A stretch of 64,000 bases of DNA, from the NCBI RefSeq assembly GCF_010389155.1, contig NC_057764.1, positions 40,742,275 through 40,806,274 of the forward strand. The letters run 5' to 3'. The DNA is from Erigeron canadensis. Taxonomy: Eukaryota > Streptophyta > Magnoliopsida > Asterales > Asteraceae. The translations under genes were made by a program, and so were the position numbers. Of this stretch, positions 59,151 to 64,000 are shown piece by piece. Below the pieces are notes generated by a model, which worked only from the letters and a program-made list of their open reading frames with translations, was not told the DNA's origin and did not search any database. The first letter of the stretch is position 1, and every line of letters starts with the position of its first letter.

Positions 59151-61632
59151 TTTAGCTCTTATAAAAAAAAGTAATGCTTGTTATACTAACTAGTGGGGTC
59201 TATGTCTCATGTGTTAGGACTTCAATTATCGTGTTAATATAATTTTTTTATGTTAATGTATTTGTGTTGAATTTACAATCATCTAATTAAAAACAATTTT
59301 GTCTCGGATAGGTTTACTCATATAGGCAATTGCATATCTTTTGATTTATTTGCACATATTTTACATGCATAAATGTATCATTGACTAAAGCCACGTCACT
59401 CCCATCAGCCGCGTCACTCCCATCAGGAAATAAAAAACGACCAAAAAGAATCATTATCAATGTGATTCATATAAATGGAGAATCTTATAGGGTAGTACTT
59501 GCAAGAAAAACGTCAAAAAGGAAATATACTTATCCATAGTATATACAGTATTATATTATGTCAAAGGAAGTTTATTGTGTGGGAAAATGATTCGTACTGC
59601 AGACTTTACCTAAGCTTAGGTACTGCTACATAAAAAAAAGTTACAGATTAAAACTTTGAATTTGATAAACATACATACCCTTGAATTTTACATAAACCCT
59701 CACTGAATTTTACATAATCTCCTTGCTTCCCTTAATATAGATACTACGTGGTTTACTTGACATTTGTCACTTGTACGTTAAAAAGAGAATGCAGTGCATA
59801 AAGTAAAAGCCAAAAATTATTTTGTCTAATATGACATGAAAACTATTCTTGTCTTATACACTATGAACCATTTATTCCTTTATCTTTTTTTGTTGAAGAA
59901 AACTTTGATTAAAAGGTAAGACAAGAATATAATACAAGAAGATTCACATTTATTAGAGGGGTCCATGAACAAGATTTAAATTAAATTAGATCAAAGTTGT
60001 AGATTAATATAGATTTAATTTAGGATTATTTTTTAAATGTCAAACTAATATACTTTTACTCTTAAATTATATGTACGTGTGGAATGAAACTAATAACTTT
60101 AAAAAAAATTCTTAGTAGTTAATCTCTATAAATATAGGTTGCTGATGTATTTTATACGATCATGTAAAAATTATTTATCTTTCATTTTTAGAAAGAGTTA
60201 GACAAAAGTTAGTTATGAACTGACCAATACCCATAATGAACCATATCTTTAGAAAGATTTGGATGTGAAATATACATAGTACCCTTAATTAATTAATTTT
60301 ATTCACCAAACTCGTATCTTCTAAAATATATATACTACATCATTTATATCAATTACCTTTACATTAATTATACACGCTACTCTCATCGCATTGCACGAAT
60401 ATTGTGCTGGTAGTATTTGATATTTGCAATACTTTTAGATCGGGATTATTACTATTTATATTTTTGATTGGTCAAAACAATTATATTATATTTTGTCATG
60501 AAAGATAGAGTTCAAAATCCTTGTTTTGGAATATAACACAATGTAGTACTAGAATGTTAGGTTTAAGATATGGTACTGAGGGGGCATTTGCTTTTAGTTT
60601 GGAACATAAATGTTTGTTCATCAAACAATAGGTTGTCATCATGAGAGGATGAATGATTGATTTAGGGATTTGTTGATGATTCTTCGGAGATATAAAACAT
60701 GGTGGTGCTTAACGCCATGTAGCGTGAATGTGTTTGCGTGATGATTGGATATAATATAGTGGGTGCAATCGTAAGGGGATTTATAATTGGTTTGGTTATT
60801 TGTTGGCGATTCCCCGAAGGTAGGGTTCGTGTCTCTTTACACCAATCAAATGTATATATGTGTTCAGATCTGTTCGATTGTGTTTAACATGCTCATGGAG
60901 GGATATTATCATATCCCAACATTTAGGGATGCCCCTGCTTGGTTATTGTAGGATGTGAGAGGCTTCAGGATGGAAGAGTCACTGTCCCGCAATATATCAG
61001 TATGTTATTGATATGTGAGTATATTGTTGTAGGTCGGTAGAGCATCTTTAAGGAGGAGAAGATGTCCGATATATGTGTGTTTTTTTTGAGAGGAGGGAAT
61101 GATCCTTTAGGGTTAGAAACCATCTATATATTTAGGGATGTTTATCTTGGAGAATACGTTAAGGGTTTGGAGAATATCCCTAATAATATGTCAGATCTGG
61201 ATATTTAATGTGGTCGGATGAGATAAGAGCAAATTCCCTTAATTTAGGAGGAAAAGATTGAGATAATCTCTTTCATTTTTAGATGAGACTTATAGCGGGT
61301 AGCTTCATCACGCAGGTTCGGTTTCGTCACAGCGGGTGACATATACCATCAATGAATATGTAACAATTTTATCCAGCTACCTTTTTTCTATATGAAAAAG
61401 AAAACCGGTTCAGCTAATTTCAAGCTTCGACTATAAAAATAAATATAAAAATAATAAAACTAAAAAAGCAACAAGAAAAAAGAAAACCAAGAAAACCAAG
61501 AACAATGAGTCTCAACTTGGTCTACCAGAAACAAATTTTTTCAGGCCCAGCCCAACAAATTTGCACCTCTATTAGTTCAGAACGCAAGCTCATGTTCCGA
61601 TCCATAATCCCATATTTTTAAGTTGTAATATA
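59151..61632. other. Intergenic DNA; no gene supported
   Basis: A short tandem phrase GCCACGTCACTCCCATCA/GCCGCGTCACTCCCATCA lies at about 59390-59426. From about 60580 to 61340 the composition rises in G and T on the plus strand (GATGATTGG, TTTGTTGGCGATTCCCCG, AGGATGGAAGAGTC). It may be a decayed LTR-type repeat, but no matching second copy, primer-binding site or protein is visible. Confidence 0.4.
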
Positions 61633-61974
61633 CTAGTATTGTACCCGCACATGCGGCAGTGATGACAGCAACAGTGGTTTAGTGGTGTAAGTGACGGATG
61701 GTGATCGTGACATCGACAATTGGTGGCGAGTGGTTTAACCATGTAAGTTAATACAATGGTGATAGTGATATTTTAGAAGATAAGGATTTAGAGTGTAAAT
61801 TAATAAGATAAGGGTTTAAAGTATAAATTAATTTATTAAGGGTAAATTTGATAATTTCTAACAACCCTTTCCATAAGGGTTGTTAATTAAGGCTGATATA
61901 GTAATTTTCCAACTAACTATTTTCTAACATTTTCCAAAAATGGAAAGGGAAGAGTTATTATAAAGGAGTATAGA
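61633..61974 (-). mobile_element. Non-autonomous Helitron, 342 bp
   Basis: Minus strand: starts TCTATACTCCTTTATAATAA directly after a host A, and ends with hairpin CCGCATGTGCGG, then GTACAATACTAG, then host T. TC start, hairpin, CTRR end and A/T insertion are all present. The interior contains GGTGG/GATGG-rich DNA like the element at 55.6 kb. No Rep/helicase coding. Confidence 0.65.
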
Positions 61975-63481
61975 TAGGGCTCTTGACCTTGAAGGCCTGA
62001 ACATCATTAATAGCCTACTATTAATAGCCTACTATCATTTTTATATTTTGATGAGTCAAATGTTAGTATTATCATTTTTTTCATAGATATAATGTATCTT
62101 TAATATATATTAAAACAAAACCATTAATTATAAATTAGAAAAATAATGACCATTGATTAAATTCTATTTTTTATTCTCCACAATTTGATAATTTTGGTGA
62201 CATCATTATTGACTAAAAAATTAGTCAACAACATTTTTGGTCCTCATAGTTTTATATAAAGAAATGTGTTTTATAAAGTCTTTTATTTATTTATTTTAGT
62301 ACATTAATGGTACTCCGTAGTCTTTAATGTATATAACTTATAAATAAATAAAATCATTTATATAGTATATTATAATTTCATGTATACAAAGTTTTATATA
62401 TATGTATGTCTAACGTGGTGTAAATGATACGAATATTGGACAAAATTTTCATTTAGAATGAGTTGATACAAATATTACATGATTTTTTTTTTATTTATGA
62501 TGGGATTGCACAAGTTAAAATAACACTTTTTGTACTTCTAATTTATAAGTGAAAGTTATGTAACTTAATGTTAATAATAATATGTATTTAAAATCTCATA
62601 ACTAACATAATGGTGAACTTGAGCAGCGTTTCAGGGTCGCTAGCTTGGGAAGAAAAATTCCTCTACGGGACTAAAGAGTTTATATGCATTTACCTTTTTT
62701 TAATACATTTATTGAAATATACGTGTTTCATGCATATATTTTAGTTTTATGGCTGACAACATTATTTGTTAACATTTTTTTAATGATAAAGAACATGATA
62801 TTATTATTGTGATTCAAAAGTTCGTAAATATTTATTTAGATGTTAATCATTTTTCGTATACTAAAAGTTTTTAATGTAAAAACAATGTACAAATCCTACG
62901 CGGGTAATAAGCTAGATAAGCTATAATACATCATCAAAAGTAATAGTGTTAATATCACCTTCCTTAAAACGCAAGTAGTGTGCTACTATTATTTCGTTGA
63001 AATTTAATTTAACACTAATAAATTTACTATGTAGTTAGATAATGACAAATCAACCTAATTTATGTGCCTAAAAATCAACTCAATCATAAAATAGTGACTT
63101 TGAAAGAATCAAGTGATCAAATTAAGAAAGAGACTTAGTTAGTCGAATTCACATATCAAATTTTTAATTTTTAAGTTGATTTTTAAACATATCTATAATT
63201 TTATTTATTATTTTCTTATTAACAAAGTCTAAACTAAAAGAATTTAAACCGTCGATAAAAGGTCGGCCACATACTTTTTCCCCCTTTTCAGATGCCATGA
63301 TGAGTAAACCAAAGACATAATTGGCTCATATATATGAGCGAGGTCTTGTCAGATAATATCGACCATAAAAGTATAGCTATAGATTTTTTTTTTTTTGAAC
63401 GGAAGTATAGCTATAGATGAGTCAATTCAGATAAAATGTATAGCCAATATATATATATATTTATTAGAAGAAGGTGTCTTA
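61975..63481. other. AT-rich intergenic DNA; no gene
   Basis: At about 62890-62916, TACGCGGGTAATAAGCTAG resembles another CTAG-type end, too weak to call. A T-run lies at about 63387-63396. Nothing else recognised. Confidence 0.45.
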
Positions 63482-64000
63482 AGGAGAGAAGGTAATATGG
63501 GTCAATTAGAATCACCGTGTGTCAAATTAAATTAAAAAAACGCGGTGACAATTTTGTGAAGCTTCGTCAGCTTGGTCAGTTGGTTTGGGTCAGCTTGGGG
63601 TTCGGTCAACTTGGTCAGCTGGGTTGGGTTAGCTTGGTCAGCTTGGGGTGGGTTGAGTCAGCTTGGGGTTGGGTTAGCTTGGGATTGGGTTAGGTCAGCT
63701 TTGGGGATGGGTCAGCTTGATCAACTTGGGGTGGGTTGGGTTAGCTTGGGATTGGATTGAGTCAGCTTGGGGTTGGGTCAGTTTGGGGATGGGTCAGTTT
63801 GGGGTTGGGTTGGGTCAGCTTGGGGTTGGGTTAACTTGGGATTGGATTGGGTCAACTTGGGGTTGAGTTGGGTCAGCTTGGGGTGGGTTGGGTCAGCTTG
63901 GGTTTAAAGTCAAAGTATTTACATATTTGTCACCGTGTTTTTTTTTTAAGTCACATGTCAACTTTTGGTTGATTAGAAAAACATTCTCTCCCTTTCTCTC
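63482..64000. mobile_element. Inverted-repeat (foldback-like) element with minisatellite core, touching the window edge
   Basis: The left arm (GGAGAGAAGGTAATATGG, GTCAATTAGAATCACC, AAAAAAACGCGGTGACAA, to about 63568) and the right arm (TTGTCACCGTGTTTTTTTTT, GTTGATTAGAAAAACATTC, TCTCTCC, from about 63926) are inverted copies about 75 bp long with gaps. The space between is filled by a minisatellite. It may extend past the window. Confidence 0.55.
63569..63905 (+). repeat. G-rich minisatellite, GGTCAGCTTGGGGTTGG family
   Basis: About 20 imperfect repeats of a 10-20 bp motif combining GGTCAGCTTGGG, GTTGGGTT and GGGATTGG. The plus strand is almost free of A and C outside the CAGC of the unit. 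The 62-codon frame through it is a repeat artefact (W/G/S/L/V only). Confidence 0.85.

Noticed and set aside
60580..61340. LTR retrotransposon
   Set aside because: The composition is suggestive, but no second LTR, TG...CA ends, primer-binding site or gag-pol frame is visible.
63572..63760. 62-codon frame rich in W, G, S, L and V
   Set aside because: It is only the translation of the G-rich minisatellite; no codon bias or start context.

Overview
The window is nuclear DNA of a flowering plant, almost certainly a eudicot. It is AT-rich. Its genes are split by many GT-AG introns, and the spacers are packed with small transposons (MITE hairpins, SINE-like and Helitron-like pieces) and simple repeats. 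The repeat style recalls Asteraceae, but that is an impression from memory, not a demonstrated assignment. I found no bacterial, organellar or viral block.

Gene-bearing part (1-53.2 kb). From left to right: the 5' end of a glucose-6-phosphate 1-epimerase-like gene (minus, runs off the left edge); a complete 22-exon villin actin-binding protein gene (minus, 969 aa); a six-exon receptor-like kinase (minus, 443 aa); a five-exon trichome birefringence-like (TBL) polysaccharide acetyltransferase-family gene (plus, 488 aa); a three-exon group II WRKY factor with an unusual WKKYGQK heptapeptide (minus, 246 aa); a two-exon acidic protein that I do not recognise (minus, 190 aa); an LSD1-type zinc-finger gene with only two of the usual three fingers (plus, 141 aa); a six-exon MSR-type GT106/O-fucosyltransferase-like gene (plus, 421 aa); and a 33-exon plasma-membrane-type, autoinhibited calcium ATPase (minus, 1,089 aa). 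All exon models were built by hand from splice signals and family resemblance. Each complete model sums to a multiple of three with no internal stop.

Repeat-rich parts. 21.5-32.5 kb and 53.2-64 kb hold no host gene that I can support. The first has two MITEs with TAA target duplications, a purine-rich block, a SINE-like element, tandem duplications, and four different hairpin MITEs side by side in (TA)n tracts at 25.25-26.2 kb. The second has Helitron-like ends, a SINE 3' end, a 440-bp tandem duplication, a 1.2-kb terminal-inverted-repeat element carrying its own small reading frame, and an inverted-repeat element filled with a G-rich minisatellite at the right edge.

The host genes are unrelated neighbours, as is usual in plants. 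Loose themes are the actin cytoskeleton and calcium (villin, ACA pump), cell-wall polysaccharides (TBL, MSR) and stress or immunity (WRKY, LSD1, kinase). No operon-like cooperation is implied. The observations most worth a second look are the WRKY variant, the two-finger LSD1 protein, the 14-nt villin microexon, the calcium-pump splice sites, the ORF-bearing TIR element and the MITE cluster.
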